The notes: generated by a model from the sequence alone, not told the origin. DNA of 64,000 bases from Archangium lipolyticum (GCF_024623785.1 NZ_JANKBZ010000026.1:1-64000); one strand, 5' to 3'; numbered from the stretch's first letter, positions 17,015-26,239 are shown. Translations and numbers: made by a program.

Positions 17015-17856
17015 GTGTTGCTCGCTCCGGCGCGGGCCACCGTGGGAAGAAAGTCCTCGAGGAGCCGGGTGAAGAGATCCTTCACCCGGTGGGCCGTCTC
17101 GGCCACTTCTTCATGCGTCAGGGGCTTGCCGCCGATACCCGCCGCCAGGTTGGTGATGCAGCTCACGCCCGCCACGCGCACTCCCATGTGGTTGGCGGCG
17201 ATGACCTCGGGCACGGTACTCATGCCCACCGCGTCCGCGCCCAGGTGGCGCAGCATGCGGATCTCGGCCGGCGTCTCGTAGGCCGGGCCGGCGAGGATGG
17301 CGTAGACCCCCTGCTTGAGCTCCACGCCCATGCGCCGCCCCGACTCGCGCAGCTGGGACTGGAGGACCACCGGGTAGGCCGTGGTCATGTCCGGGAAGCG
17401 GGGCCCCAGCCGATCGTCGTTGGGTCCGGTCAGCGGGTTGTATCCCGAGAGGTTGAGGTGGTCGGTGATGACCATCAGGTCCCCCGGCCTGAAGTCCAGG
17501 TTCACCCCGCCCGCGGCGTTGGTCACCACCAGCGTGTGGATGCCGAGCGCGCACAGCACCCGGGCGGGAAAGGCTACCTGGGCCGGGGTATAGCCCTCGT
17601 AGGCGTGCACGCGGCCCTGCATGGCGACGATCGGCTCACCGCGCACGCGGCCCAGCACGAGCCGGCCCGCGTGGCCCGGCACCGACGAGTGGGGGAAGTG
17701 CGGGAGGTCCACGTACGGGAGGACCACCTTGTCCTCGAGGCCATCGGCGAATCCACCCAGCCCGCTGCCGAGGATGATGCCCACCTTGGGCGAGAGGCCG
17801 CCGGCCCGCGCCCGGATGGCCCCTACCGTCTCCTGCACCTGTTCGTAGAGCCCCAT
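17011..17856 (-). CDS. Purine nucleoside phosphorylase (trimeric PNP type)
   Basis: A 281-residue enzyme that cleaves purine (deoxy)nucleosides with phosphate to base and (deoxy)ribose-1-phosphate. Motifs of the trimeric PNP/MTAP family: GSGLGGFAD phosphate loop, HAYEGYTP, TNAAGGVN, GPAYETPAE and VGMSTVPEV. ATG 17856 was chosen because it has CCGGAG upstream and starts just before the conserved fold; the frame runs on further upstream only through the neighbouring gene. It lies 14 bases after the pyrimidine phosphorylase stop and overlaps the PilZ start, so it belongs to the leftward salvage operon. Confidence 0.93.
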   Translation of the reverse strand: MGLYEQVQETVGAIRARAGGLSPKVGIILGSGLGGFADGLEDKVVLPYVDLPHFPHSSVPGHAGRLVLGRVRGEPIVAMQGRVHAYEGYTPAQVAFPARVLCALGIHTLVVTNAAGGVNLDFRPGDLMVITDHLNLSGYNPLTGPNDDRLGPRFPDMTTAYPVVLQSQLRESGRRMGVELKQGVYAILAGPAYETPAEIRMLRHLGADAVGMSTVPEVIAANHMGVRVAGVSCITNLAAGIGGKPLTHEEVAETAHRVKDLFTRLLEDFLPTVARAGASNT

Positions 17857-17870
17857 CGTCGCTCCGGATC

Positions 17871-19175
17871 CTACTCCAACCGCTCCACCACCAGCGGCCG
17901 GGGCGCGGGGGCCTGGGGCCCGAAGTGATAGGCCGCGAGCAGTCGCTCCTTCACCTCCTTCACCGGGCCCTCCTCGTTGAAGTGGATGCGCACGAGCGGC
18001 TCTCCCGCCTTCACGGGCTCGCCCACCTTGCGCAGCAGGGTGAAGCCCACGGCCGGATCGATGATGCTGTCCACCCGCTGGCGCCCCGCCCCGAGCACCA
18101 CCGCCGCCATGCCCACCGCCTCCGTGTCGATGGCGGTGACGAAGCCCCCCTGCGACGCCAACACGTCCACGGTGGAGCGCGCCCGGGGCAGCAGTCCGTA
18201 GTCGTCGATGGCCCGAGGGTCTCCCCCCTGCGCCTGGACGATCTCCTTGAGCTTGCGCACCGCGCTCCCATCCTGGATGGCCCGCGCCAGCTTTTGACGC
18301 GCCTCGTCGATGGAGGCCGCCTTGCGCCCCAGCACCAGCATCTCCGCGGTGAGGGCCAGCGTCACCTCCGTGTAGTCCTCCGGCGCCCGGCCGCGCAGCA
18401 TCTCCACGGCCTCCACCACCTCCAGCGCGTTGCCCACCGCGCGGCCCAGCGGCTGATCCATGTCCGTGAGCAGCGCCGTCACCTTGCGGCCCATCTCCGC
18501 GCCAATGCCAATCATCGTCCGGGCCAGGGTGCGCGCGTCCTCCACCTTCTTCATGAAGGCCCCGCTGCCCACCTTCACGTCCAGCACCAGCGCGTCGATG
18601 CCCTCCGCCAGCTTCTTGCTCATGATGGAGCTGGCGATGAGCGGGATGCAGTCCACCGTGGCCGTCACGTCCCGCAGCGCGTAGAGCTTCTTGTCCGCCG
18701 GCGCGATGGAGGCCGTCTGGCTGATGAGGCAGCACCCCACCTCACGCACCAGCCGGCGGTACTCGGACACCGGCACGTCCATCCGGAAGCCGGGAATGGA
18801 CTCCAGCTTGTCCACCGTCCCGCCCGTATGCCCCAGGCCCCGGCCCGAAATCATCGGCACCGGCACCCCGCAGGCCGCAGCCAGGGGCGCCAGGCTCAGG
18901 GACACCTTGTCCCCCACCCCACCCGTGGAGTGCTTGTCCACCTTCACACCCGGTGTGTCCGACAGGTCCACCACCTCGCCGGACTCGAGCATCGCCCGCG
19001 CCCAGGCGCCGAGCTCCACCGCGTCCAGTCCCCGGAAGAAGACCGCCATGCAGAGGGCGGACATCTGGTAGTCCGGTACCGCCCCCGAGGTGTACGCCTC
19101 GATGAACGCCCGGATGTCCTCGGGCGCCAGCCGCTTTCCATCCCGCTTGGCCTTGATGAGCTCGTAGGGTCTCAC
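17871..19175 (-). CDS. Pyrimidine-nucleoside/thymidine phosphorylase
   Basis: A 434-residue phosphorylase that converts thymidine, deoxyuridine or uridine to base plus (deoxy)ribose-1-phosphate. The diagnostic DKHSTGGVGDKVSL and GRGLGHTGGTVDKLE motifs are present, as are the VLDVKVGSGAFMK phosphate-site loop and the C-terminal domain. Length matches DeoA/Pdp. The GTG at 19175 places the start at RPYELIKAKRDG, the usual family N-terminus; in-frame GTG and ATG codons up to 19238 give an extra 21 residues without family similarity, so the exact start is uncertain. It is first in the leftward salvage operon and divergent from the nucleoside ABC importer 86 bases away, so the two may share control. 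Confidence 0.93.
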   Translation of the reverse strand: MRPYELIKAKRDGKRLAPEDIRAFIEAYTSGAVPDYQMSALCMAVFFRGLDAVELGAWARAMLESGEVVDLSDTPGVKVDKHSTGGVGDKVSLSLAPLAAACGVPVPMISGRGLGHTGGTVDKLESIPGFRMDVPVSEYRRLVREVGCCLISQTASIAPADKKLYALRDVTATVDCIPLIASSIMSKKLAEGIDALVLDVKVGSGAFMKKVEDARTLARTMIGIGAEMGRKVTALLTDMDQPLGRAVGNALEVVEAVEMLRGRAPEDYTEVTLALTAEMLVLGRKAASIDEARQKLARAIQDGSAVRKLKEIVQAQGGDPRAIDDYGLLPRARSTVDVLASQGGFVTAIDTEAVGMAAVVLGAGRQRVDSIIDPAVGFTLLRKVGEPVKAGEPLVRIHFNEEGPVKEVKERLLAAYHFGPQAPAPRPLVVERLE

Positions 19176-19261
19176 GGCCACAGGCCATAGCAGGAGGCGG
19201 CCGGGCATGCACCGGGAGAAAGGCACGCCGTCACCCACCTCCCATCTGATAAGGGTGGACT

Positions 19262-20788
19262 GTGTTGATCTCCCTCCAGCACATCCACAAGCGCTTCGGC
19301 GCCGTGACGGCCCTGGACGACGTGTCCCTGGACATCGGCGCCGGGGAGGTACTCGCCCTGGTCGGCGAGAACGGCGCCGGTAAGTCCACCCTGATGAACG
19401 TACTCTACGGGCTCTACCAGGCCGACTCCGGTGACATCCTCGTCAAAGGACAGCCGGTGCGCCTGCGCAGCCCCAGGGACGCCATCGCCCTGGGCATCGG
19501 CATGGTGCACCAGCACTTCATGCTCGTCCCCACCCTGACGGTGGCGGAGAACGTGGTGCTCGGCCGCGAGCCCTCGCGCTGGGGACGGATGGACATGGAC
19601 CGCGCCTGCGCGGAGGTGGCCGCCACCTGCGAGCGCTTCGGCTTCAAGCTGGATCCGCGCGCCCGGGTGGACACCCTCACGGTGGGCTCGCAGCAGAAGG
19701 TGGAGATCGTCAAGGCGCTCCACCGGGGCGCCCAGGTGCTCATCCTCGACGAGCCCACCGCCGTGCTCACCCCCCAGGAGGCGGATGACCTCTTCCGGGT
19801 GGCGCGCGGTCTGGCGGCGGGCGGGCGCACGGTGGTCTTCATCAGCCACAAGCTGCGCGAGGTGCTGAGCGTGGCCGAGCGGGTGGCGGTGATGCGGCGC
19901 GGCAAGCTCGTGGCCGAGGTGCGCGCCGCCAACACCAACAGCCAGGAGCTGGCCGCCCTGATGGTGGGCGAGTCGCGCGTCCCGCCCACCGAGGCCCAGG
20001 CGTACCACCCGCCCCAGGGAGAGAAGTTGCTGGAGGCCAGGGAGCTCCAGGCACGAGGGGCCGACGGGCGGCAGGCGCTGCGCGGGGTGTCCCTGGAGGT
20101 GCACGCGGGGGAGATCGTGGGCATCGCCGGGGTGGACGGAAACGGCCAGCGCGAGCTCGCCGAGGTGCTCACGGGCCTGCGCCACCTGGACGAGGGGAGC
20201 GGCAACCTGTTGGGCGCGCCGCTCACGGGACTGACGCCCGCCGGGGCCCGGCACCGGGGCGTGGGGCACATCCCCGAGGACCGGCTGTGGCGCGCGGTGG
20301 TGAAGGCCATGACGGTGGAGGAGAACGTGGCCCTGGGGAGGCAGGACCGGGCCCCCTTCGCCCAGGGGCTCCGGGTGGACTTCGAGGGCCGGCGCGAGCG
20401 GACCCAGGCGCTGCTGAAGGCCTATGACGTGCGGCCCCCGGACCCGGAGGTGCCGCTGCAGGCGCTGTCCGGTGGCAACCAGCAGAAGGTGGTGGTGGCG
20501 CGCGAGCTGGACGCGGCGCCGAAGCTGCTGGTGGTGGTGCAGCCCACGCGCGGCCTGGACATCGGCGCCGTGGCACAGGTGCAGGCGAAGCTGCGCGAGG
20601 CGCGCGACCGGGGCGCGGGGGTCCTGCTCGTTTCGTTGGATCTGGAGGAGGTCCTGGCCCTGTCCGACCGCATCTACGTCTTCTTCGAGGGGCGCATCAC
20701 CGGCACCTTCACCCGCCCCGAGTTCGATGAGCGGGAGATCGGCCGCCGCATGCTCGGCGGAAACGGCCAGGAGGTGGCCCATGGGTGA
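19262..20788 (+). CDS. Nucleoside-type ABC importer ATPase with two ATP-binding domains
   Basis: A 508-residue double ATPase of the sugar/nucleoside (RbsA/NupO) class. Domain 1: Walker A GENGAGKST, signature-equivalent LTVGSQQKVEI, Walker B LILDEPTAVLT. Domain 2: the Walker A equivalent GVDGNGQRE lacks the catalytic Lys/Ser, as is usual in this class, with signature LSGGNQQKV and QPTRGLDIGA. VHQHFMLVPTLTVAENV after Q-loop 1 is typical of the BmpA-dependent nucleoside importers. Start is GTG 19262. The stop overlaps the start of the first permease by eight bases. Together with the two permeases it should form an inner-membrane nucleoside importer, next to the salvage enzymes that would use its cargo. 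Confidence 0.92.
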   Translation: MLISLQHIHKRFGAVTALDDVSLDIGAGEVLALVGENGAGKSTLMNVLYGLYQADSGDILVKGQPVRLRSPRDAIALGIGMVHQHFMLVPTLTVAENVVLGREPSRWGRMDMDRACAEVAATCERFGFKLDPRARVDTLTVGSQQKVEIVKALHRGAQVLILDEPTAVLTPQEADDLFRVARGLAAGGRTVVFISHKLREVLSVAERVAVMRRGKLVAEVRAANTNSQELAALMVGESRVPPTEAQAYHPPQGEKLLEARELQARGADGRQALRGVSLEVHAGEIVGIAGVDGNGQRELAEVLTGLRHLDEGSGNLLGAPLTGLTPAGARHRGVGHIPEDRLWRAVVKAMTVEENVALGRQDRAPFAQGLRVDFEGRRERTQALLKAYDVRPPDPEVPLQALSGGNQQKVVVARELDAAPKLLVVVQPTRGLDIGAVAQVQAKLREARDRGAGVLLVSLDLEEVLALSDRIYVFFEGRITGTFTRPEFDEREIGRRMLGGNGQEVAHG

Positions 20789-21917
20789 CCGGCTGCGCGC
20801 GGTGCTCCCCTCCGTCCTCTCCGTGCTCCTGGCCCTGGCGGTGTGCTGGGTGTTCATCGCCCTCACGCGCGACGCGGAGACGGCCACCGGGGCCTACCTC
20901 CACATGCTCCGCGGCGGCCTGGGTGACTGGTCGGCGTACCTCGATGGGGGCCGCGTCACCCTGCTGACCCGGCCCCTGGGCGAGGCCGCCATCAAGGCCG
21001 CCCTGCTCCTCTTCACCGGGCTGTCCGTGGCGGTGGCCTTCAAGGTGGGCCTCTTCAACATCGGCGCCCAGGGGCAGATGCTGGTGGGCGCGCTCGCGGC
21101 GGCGGTGGTGGGCGCGCAACTGACGCTGCCCTCCGCGCTGCACATCCCGGCGGCGCTGCTCGCGGCCGGCCTGGCCGGTGGCCTGTGGGCCCTCATCGCG
21201 GCGGTGCTCAAGCTCACCCGCGGCGTCCACGAGGTCATCTCCACCATCATGCTCAACTGGGTGGCGGTGAGCCTGGTGGACAACTGGCTGGCGGTGGGCC
21301 CCCTGCGGGCCGGAGCCGGCACCAACCTCTCCACCACGGGCACCGAGCAGATCGCCCCCACCGCCCAGCTTCCCCGGCTGATGGAGGACCTGTCCCGCCT
21401 GCACCTGGGCTTCCCGCTGGCGCTGGCGGTGGCACTGGCCGTCTGGGTGTGGCTCGCGCGGCTGCGCCAGGGCTTCGAGACACGCGCGGTGGGTCTGGGG
21501 GCCGAGGCGGCCCGGGCCGCGGGGATTCCCGTGGGCCGCCGCACCCTCGAGGCCATGGGACTGGCGGGCGCGCTCGCGGGCCTGGCCGGCGCGGTGCTGG
21601 TGCTGGGCACCGAGTTCCGGTACCCGGGCTCGCTGGGCGCCCCCTACGGCTTCGACGGCATCGCCATCTCGCTCATCGGTGGCAACCACCCGCTGGGCGT
21701 GGCGCTGTCCGCCCTCTTCTTCGGAGTGCTGCGCGCGGGCGGCACGCGCATGCAGCTGCTGGGCGTGCACAAGAGCTACCCCGAGCTCATCCAGGGTCTG
21801 GCCCTGCTCTTCGTGGCGGGCCGGCTGATATGGCTCGCCCTGCTGCGCCGGCGGCGGCTGGCGCCCCCGGCTCCCCACAAACAGCCGGAGCCCAGCCCGG
21901 AGGTGCCCCGTGCTTGA
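20781..21917 (+). CDS. Nucleoside-type ABC importer permease 1
   Basis: A 378-residue membrane protein with about eight to ten helices, in the BPD_transp_2 family (NupP/YufP type). Characteristic segments: GLFNIGAQGQMLVGALAAA, VHEVISTIMLNW and the cytoplasmic coupling region RAVGLGAEAARAAGI. The ATG at 20781 overlaps the ATPase stop (ATGGGTGA), which fixes the start; a much longer in-frame reading upstream lies inside the ATPase gene. Its stop overlaps the second permease start by eight bases. It pairs with that permease to form the heterodimeric channel. Confidence 0.9.
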   Translation: MGDRLRAVLPSVLSVLLALAVCWVFIALTRDAETATGAYLHMLRGGLGDWSAYLDGGRVTLLTRPLGEAAIKAALLLFTGLSVAVAFKVGLFNIGAQGQMLVGALAAAVVGAQLTLPSALHIPAALLAAGLAGGLWALIAAVLKLTRGVHEVISTIMLNWVAVSLVDNWLAVGPLRAGAGTNLSTTGTEQIAPTAQLPRLMEDLSRLHLGFPLALAVALAVWVWLARLRQGFETRAVGLGAEAARAAGIPVGRRTLEAMGLAGALAGLAGAVLVLGTEFRYPGSLGAPYGFDGIAISLIGGNHPLGVALSALFFGVLRAGGTRMQLLGVHKSYPELIQGLALLFVAGRLIWLALLRRRRLAPPAPHKQPEPSPEVPRA

Positions 21918-22839
21918 AATCATCGAAGCCCTCCTGGCCTCGACGCTCGAGTACTTCCCCGCGCTCCTCTTCGGCGCCCTGGGGGCCACGCTCTCCGAGC
22001 GCTCCGGCGTGGTGAACGTGGGCGTGGAGGGGATGATGCGCGCGGGCGCCTTCTGCGCGGCCGTGGCGGCCATCACCGTCCCCACCCCCGTGGGCGTACT
22101 GGCCGGCATGGCCGCCGGTGGCGCCCTGGCCGCCGTGCACGGCTACCTGAGCATCCGCTGGCGCTCGGACCAGGTGGTGTCCGGAATGGCCCTCAACCTC
22201 GTGGCGCTCGCGGGCGGCACCTACCTCCTCGAGGCCCTCTTCGGGCCCAACGGCACGACCCCCATCCAGCAGCTCACCCGCTGGCACCTGCCCTTCCTGT
22301 CCCAGGTGCCCCTGCTGCGCGCCTTCTCCGGCCACTCGGCCCTCACGTGGCTCGCCCTGACGCTGCCCTTCGCCTTCCACCTGATGCTGTACCACACGCC
22401 GCTGGGCCTGCGGCTGCGCGCCGTGGGCGACAAGCCCCACGCGGTGGCCACCCTCGGGCTGTCCGTGCCGGGGCTGCGCTGGTTGGCCGTGGTGGGCGGC
22501 GGAATGTTCGCCGGGCTGGGCGGAGCCGCCCTCTCCACCGCCGTGCTGGACCGCTTCGAGCAGCACACCCCGGCCGGCCTCGGCTTCATGGCCCTGGCCG
22601 CCACGGTGTTCGGCCGGTGGACGCCCCTGGGCGCCTTCTTCGCCTCGCTCTTCTTCGCCGCCGGCAACGCACTGCGCATCGGCCTGGCCTCCAGCGCCCC
22701 GGGCCTCGCCGAGGTGGTACCCCAGGGCTTCCTCCTCGCCCTTCCCTACCTCCTGACGCTGGTGCTGCTCGCCTTCCAGGGCAAGCGCACCCACTCCCCC
22801 GCCGCCCTCGGCACCCCCTACGAGCAGGAGTCCCGCTGA
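21910..22839 (+). CDS. Nucleoside-type ABC importer permease 2
   Basis: A 309-residue permease of the same family (NupQ/YufQ type), starting at GTG 21910 inside the previous gene's 3' end. It shows the family's SERSGVVNVGVEGMM near the N-terminus, SDQVVSGMALNL in the middle and RAVGDKPHAVATLG as coupling element, followed by GGMFAGLGGA. It is the last gene of the importer operon and is followed by a palindrome at 22862-22881 and a 410-base gap. No BmpA-like binding-protein gene occurs in the window, so the importer must use one encoded elsewhere. Confidence 0.9.
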   Translation: MLEIIEALLASTLEYFPALLFGALGATLSERSGVVNVGVEGMMRAGAFCAAVAAITVPTPVGVLAGMAAGGALAAVHGYLSIRWRSDQVVSGMALNLVALAGGTYLLEALFGPNGTTPIQQLTRWHLPFLSQVPLLRAFSGHSALTWLALTLPFAFHLMLYHTPLGLRLRAVGDKPHAVATLGLSVPGLRWLAVVGGGMFAGLGGAALSTAVLDRFEQHTPAGLGFMALAATVFGRWTPLGAFFASLFFAAGNALRIGLASSAPGLAEVVPQGFLLALPYLLTLVLLAFQGKRTHSPAALGTPYEQESR

Positions 22840-23249
22840 GGACGGGACACGGCTCCCCGGTCCGGGTCCCACGGGACCCGGGTCACCCGAGCCTGGGAGT
22901 CAGCCCTCACCCACCCCCCTTCTCATGGGCTTGGATGGGTAGGTCGGGCGTTACGACGCGCGACGCCTCAAGCGCGTGAATTTCCAATCAAAGGCATCCA
23001 ACCGTCTTCCGCCAGACGTACGAGGCGTGGAGACAATCCAGACGGCACGCGCATCGCATGAAATGTGTGGCACGCCAGGGGGGTGAGTTCGCGGCGAGGC
23101 CGAGGGGAGTCGTGAAGGGCCCTCGGCACGGCGACTGGCGTTGGGACGCTGGGTGGCGGGGACGGGGACGGAGGAGAGAGGTCGGCGTCCTGGGACGAGG
23201 GAGGGGGCCCGACGTGAAACCAGACACACACGAGACACGAGGTGACGCG
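22840..23249. other. Gene-free interval between nucleoside importer and HATPase-like gene
   Basis: A 410-base stretch holding one clear palindrome (22862-22881) just after the importer stop. The rest shows no coding potential that I trust, no tRNA and no repeat. The promoter for the gene at 23250 should lie in its right part. Confidence 0.6.
22862..22881 (+). terminator. Perfect palindrome after nucleoside importer operon
   Basis: CCGGGTCCC (22862-22870) and GGGACCCGG (22873-22881) form a perfect inverted repeat 22 bases after the last importer stop. There is no U-run. It could be a factor-dependent terminator, an mRNA 3'-end hairpin or a protein-binding site. Confidence 0.45.
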
Positions 23250-23810
23250 ATGAGCGCGGTGGCGATGGCCCATGGGCCGCGGCGGATGATGGCGACGAAC
23301 GGCGAGAGCCACGGTCATCTCAGCGCGGCGGGCGCGCTGAACGGCACCGACGTGCAGCACCTGGATGTCTGCGCGCTGACGCGGCACGCGGTGGCCCTGC
23401 TCCAGGCCACCGGGCACGTGGAGACCCGCGAGGTGCAGTTGGAGCTGCCGGAGGAGCCGGTGTTCGCGCGGGTGAGCCGGCAGCGGCTGGAGCAGGTGCT
23501 GCTCCACCTCATCGCCGACGCCGTGGATGCACGCAGGAGCGGTGCGGACAACGCCCGCGCCGTCCGGCTGACGGTGGAGCCGCAGGACGACTTCGGGGAC
23601 TACGGCCCCACCTTCCGCGTGCACTACCCGGCGAGGGAGCTGCCGGGGCCCGAGGCGACCGCACTCGCGCGGGAGGCTCCCCAGGCGGGCCTGAAGATGG
23701 CGCGCGAGCTGGTGGAGACCCTGGGCGGATGCTTCAGGGTGAGGAGCGTGGGGCTGACGAGCACCACCGTCACGGTGGAGCTGCCGGACCCGGGCACCGC
23801 GAGCTGGTAG
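23250..23810 (+). CDS. Stand-alone, degenerate histidine-kinase-like ATPase domain
   Basis: A 186-residue cytosolic protein. Residues about 78-96 (RLEQVLLHLIADAVDARR) match the N-box helix of GHKL ATPases, but the key Asn is replaced by Asp90. The C-terminal LKMARELVETLGGCFRV segment matches the helix and strand that follow the G2 box, yet the expected DxGxG and GxGL glycine boxes are absent (HYPARELPG instead). There is no phospho-acceptor domain. It therefore looks like a pseudo-ATPase or an anti-sigma/phosphotransfer relative. ATG 23250 is preceded by GAGGTGA; an upstream in-frame extension to 23058 is rejected. Convergent with the outer-membrane protein gene downstream. Confidence 0.7.
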   Translation: MSAVAMAHGPRRMMATNGESHGHLSAAGALNGTDVQHLDVCALTRHAVALLQATGHVETREVQLELPEEPVFARVSRQRLEQVLLHLIADAVDARRSGADNARAVRLTVEPQDDFGDYGPTFRVHYPARELPGPEATALAREAPQAGLKMARELVETLGGCFRVRSVGLTSTTVTVELPDPGTASW

Positions 23811-23834
23811 CGCTCGCGGGCCCGGAGATGACGG

Positions 23835-24506
23835 CTACAGCCGGTAGGCGATGCCGAACATCGCCTCCATGGTGAAGCGGGCCCGGCCCCGGTAGCGGAA
23901 GTCGTCGTAGGGGAAGATGGACGGCCCCATCCGCACGTTGAAGGTGACGGCGAGGTTGCGGTCGACGAAGTACTCCAGCCCGACGCCCGCGAGGATGGGG
24001 ACGACGGCGCCGCCACCCGAGCCGAAGATGACGTAGAACGGAATGTCCAGGCCCGCGTTGAGCATGAGCGCGCTGCCCACGGGGATGCCCAGGGTGAAGG
24101 CGATGGGCAGCGACAGGCCCACGTCGGTGTAGCGCTCGTAGAAGTAGAAGAAGGGACCGGGGGCGAAGCTCACGCCCAGGTTCACCCGCGACGACTCCAG
24201 CAGCATCAGCCGCAACCAGGCCTGCAGCTTCAGCCCCGGCACCACACTGGTGACGATGCCCTCGCGGCCGTAGTTGAAGCTGAGCTTGCCGCCGATGTCG
24301 AACTTGTTCGTGGCCCCGTGCAGCAGGCCCAGCGACAGGCCCGGCCAGCCCACCTGGCCCACCAGCGCGGTGCCATTGCCCAACGTCTGGCCCGACAGCA
24401 CGGACCAGCCCTGCCCACGGCCGTACGACACACCCTCCTGCGCCACCGCGGCGCTCGAGACACACAGCAGGCCCAACAACACACCCATCGAAATACCGCG
24501 TTTCAC
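23835..24506 (-). CDS. Outer-membrane beta-barrel-type protein
   Basis: A 223-residue protein with a signal peptide (cleavage after about AVAQ) and a mature part of alternating hydrophobic and polar residues with many Gly/Tyr/Phe turns, ending in the aromatic-rich strand FGIAYRL, as expected of an 8-12-stranded outer-membrane barrel. No specific family is recognised. It is the downstream partner of the phosphosugar mutase gene, with a start-stop overlap of four bases at 24503-24506, in the order barrel gene first, then mutase. Function unknown. Confidence 0.75.
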   Translation of the reverse strand: MKRGISMGVLLGLLCVSSAAVAQEGVSYGRGQGWSVLSGQTLGNGTALVGQVGWPGLSLGLLHGATNKFDIGGKLSFNYGREGIVTSVVPGLKLQAWLRLMLLESSRVNLGVSFAPGPFFYFYERYTDVGLSLPIAFTLGIPVGSALMLNAGLDIPFYVIFGSGGGAVVPILAGVGLEYFVDRNLAVTFNVRMGPSIFPYDDFRYRGRARFTMEAMFGIAYRL

Positions 24507-26239
24507 GCACCCACCTCCGGCTGCCCCCGCTCGCGCGCCAGCGCGATGAAGGCGTCGATGAACTGTCGGAGCCGGGACTCTCCCCGGGCGCGCGCGGCTT
24601 CCACCGGCTCGCCGGAGCCCAGGGTCTCCTTCAGCTCGAAGTAGTATTTGATCTTCGGCTCCGTCCCGGACGGACGCGCCGTCACCCGGCCACCGCCCTC
24701 CAGCTCGAAGGCGAGCACGTTGGATGGAGGCAGCTTCTCGCCCTTCTTGTAGTCGAGCACGGAGCGCACCGGGAGCTCACCCACGCGCGTGGGAGGAGAG
24801 CGGCGGAAGCCCTCCATGATGCGCGAGATGACCTGGGCCCCCTCGGCGCCCGGGAAGGTGAAGTTGCGCTGGGCGCTGACGTAGAGGCCGAAGCGGCGTT
24901 GGATCTCCTCCAGGTAGCCGGGCACCGTCGTCCCGCGCGACTCGCACCACGCGGCCAGGTCCGCGAACACCAGCGCCGCGCCAATGCCGTCCTTGTCCCG
25001 CGTCACGGTGCCCACCGTGTAGCCGAGCGCCTCCTCGTAGCCGAAGACGAACTGCGTGCCCTCGGCCTTCTCGCGCTCCAGGGCCCGGTTGGCGATCCAC
25101 TTGAAGCCGGTGAGCACCTCGTCGTACGCGACACCCAGCTCCTGGGCGATGGCGCCGAGCTGCGTCGAGGACACGATGGTGGTGATGACGTTCGGCCGGC
25201 CCCGCCGCGTGGGCCCCTGCACCAGGACGTAGTGGCCCAGCAGCACGCCCACCTCGTTGCCGGTGAGCATGCGCAGCTTGCCCGCCCCGTCTCGCACCAT
25301 CACCGCCAGCCGGTCCGCGTCCGGGTCATTGGCCAGCACCAGCTCCGCCTTCACCCGCTCGGCGGTGGCCGTGGACAGGTCCATGGCCCCGGGCTCCTCG
25401 GGGTTGGGGAAGCGCACGGTGGGGAAGGCGCCGTCCGGCTGCTGCTGCTCGGCCACCACGTGGAAGTTCGTGAAGCCCGCCCGCTTCATGGCCCGCTCCA
25501 TCCACACGCCACCCACGCCATGCATGGCCGTGTAGACGATAGAGAGCGACTCGGAGCCGCGCCCGTGCACGCGCAGCTTGAGGATGGCGTCCAGGTACGC
25601 GTCCCCCAGCGAGTCCGGCACGTCCCGCCACAGCCCGCGCGCGTGCGCCTCCGAGGCGGACAGCAGCTCCACCTGGTTGGCGGGCTCCACCTTCGAGATG
25701 AACGAGGCGATGCCCTTGTCTTGAGGCGGAATGATTTGAGCGCCGTTGCCCCAGTACACCTTGTAGCCGTTGTACTCGGGCGGGTTGTGGCTGGCCGTCA
25801 CCATCACCGCCGCCGCGGCGTTGAGGTGCAGACAGGCGAAGGCGGTGAGCGGCGTGGGCGCCAGCTGGGGGAAGACGTGCGCGGGGATGCCCTCGGCGGC
25901 GAACACACAGGCGGTGTCCTCGGCGAGCTCGGCGCTCAGCCGGCGGCCATCGCGGCCCACCACCACGCCCCGGGTGGTGACGTCCGGAACGGTGGCCTTG
26001 AGGTAGCGCGCCAGGCCCGCCGTGGTGCGCCGCACCACCGCGCGGTTCATCCGGTTGGGCCCCGCGCCCAGCACGCCGCGCAGGCCCGCGGTGCCGAACT
26101 CCAGGTCGCCCGCGAAGCGGTCCGCCACGTCCGCCCAGTCACCGCGCGCGAGCACGCCCCGCAGCTCCTCCACGGTGGCCGGGTCCGGGTCCGCCCGCAG
26201 CCACGCCTCCGCCTTCTCCTTCAATCCCGTCACGTCCAT
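24503..26239 (-). CDS. Phosphosugar mutase (PGM2-like; candidate phosphopentomutase)
   Basis: A 578-residue alpha-D-phosphohexomutase-superfamily enzyme. It has the FGTAGLRG N-terminal motif, catalytic serine loop TASHNPPEYNGYKVYW, metal loop NDPDADRLA, sugar-binding GYEEALGY and phosphate-binding RPSGTEPKIKYY. Its length and GTAGLRG motif match the PgcA/PGM2 subgroup, in which PGM2 acts on (deoxy)ribose-1-phosphate. ATG 26239 has GGAGG at the right distance; an upstream in-frame extension to 26374 is rejected. The reading frame overlaps the barrel-protein gene by four bases, and deoC lies two genes away. The usual phosphopentomutase deoB is not seen, so this enzyme could bridge the nucleoside phosphorylases and DeoC. 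The pentomutase role is inferred. Confidence 0.9.
   Translation of the reverse strand: MDVTGLKEKAEAWLRADPDPATVEELRGVLARGDWADVADRFAGDLEFGTAGLRGVLGAGPNRMNRAVVRRTTAGLARYLKATVPDVTTRGVVVGRDGRRLSAELAEDTACVFAAEGIPAHVFPQLAPTPLTAFACLHLNAAAAVMVTASHNPPEYNGYKVYWGNGAQIIPPQDKGIASFISKVEPANQVELLSASEAHARGLWRDVPDSLGDAYLDAILKLRVHGRGSESLSIVYTAMHGVGGVWMERAMKRAGFTNFHVVAEQQQPDGAFPTVRFPNPEEPGAMDLSTATAERVKAELVLANDPDADRLAVMVRDGAGKLRMLTGNEVGVLLGHYVLVQGPTRRGRPNVITTIVSSTQLGAIAQELGVAYDEVLTGFKWIANRALEREKAEGTQFVFGYEEALGYTVGTVTRDKDGIGAALVFADLAAWCESRGTTVPGYLEEIQRRFGLYVSAQRNFTFPGAEGAQVISRIMEGFRRSPPTRVGELPVRSVLDYKKGEKLPPSNVLAFELEGGGRVTARPSGTEPKIKYYFELKETLGSGEPVEAARARGESRLRQFIDAFIALARERGQPEVGA

Noticed and set aside
17857-18735. 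N-terminal extension of purine nucleoside phosphorylase
   Set aside because: The extension lies within the pyrimidine phosphorylase gene in another frame and has shadow composition; ATG 17856 has a good ribosome-binding site.
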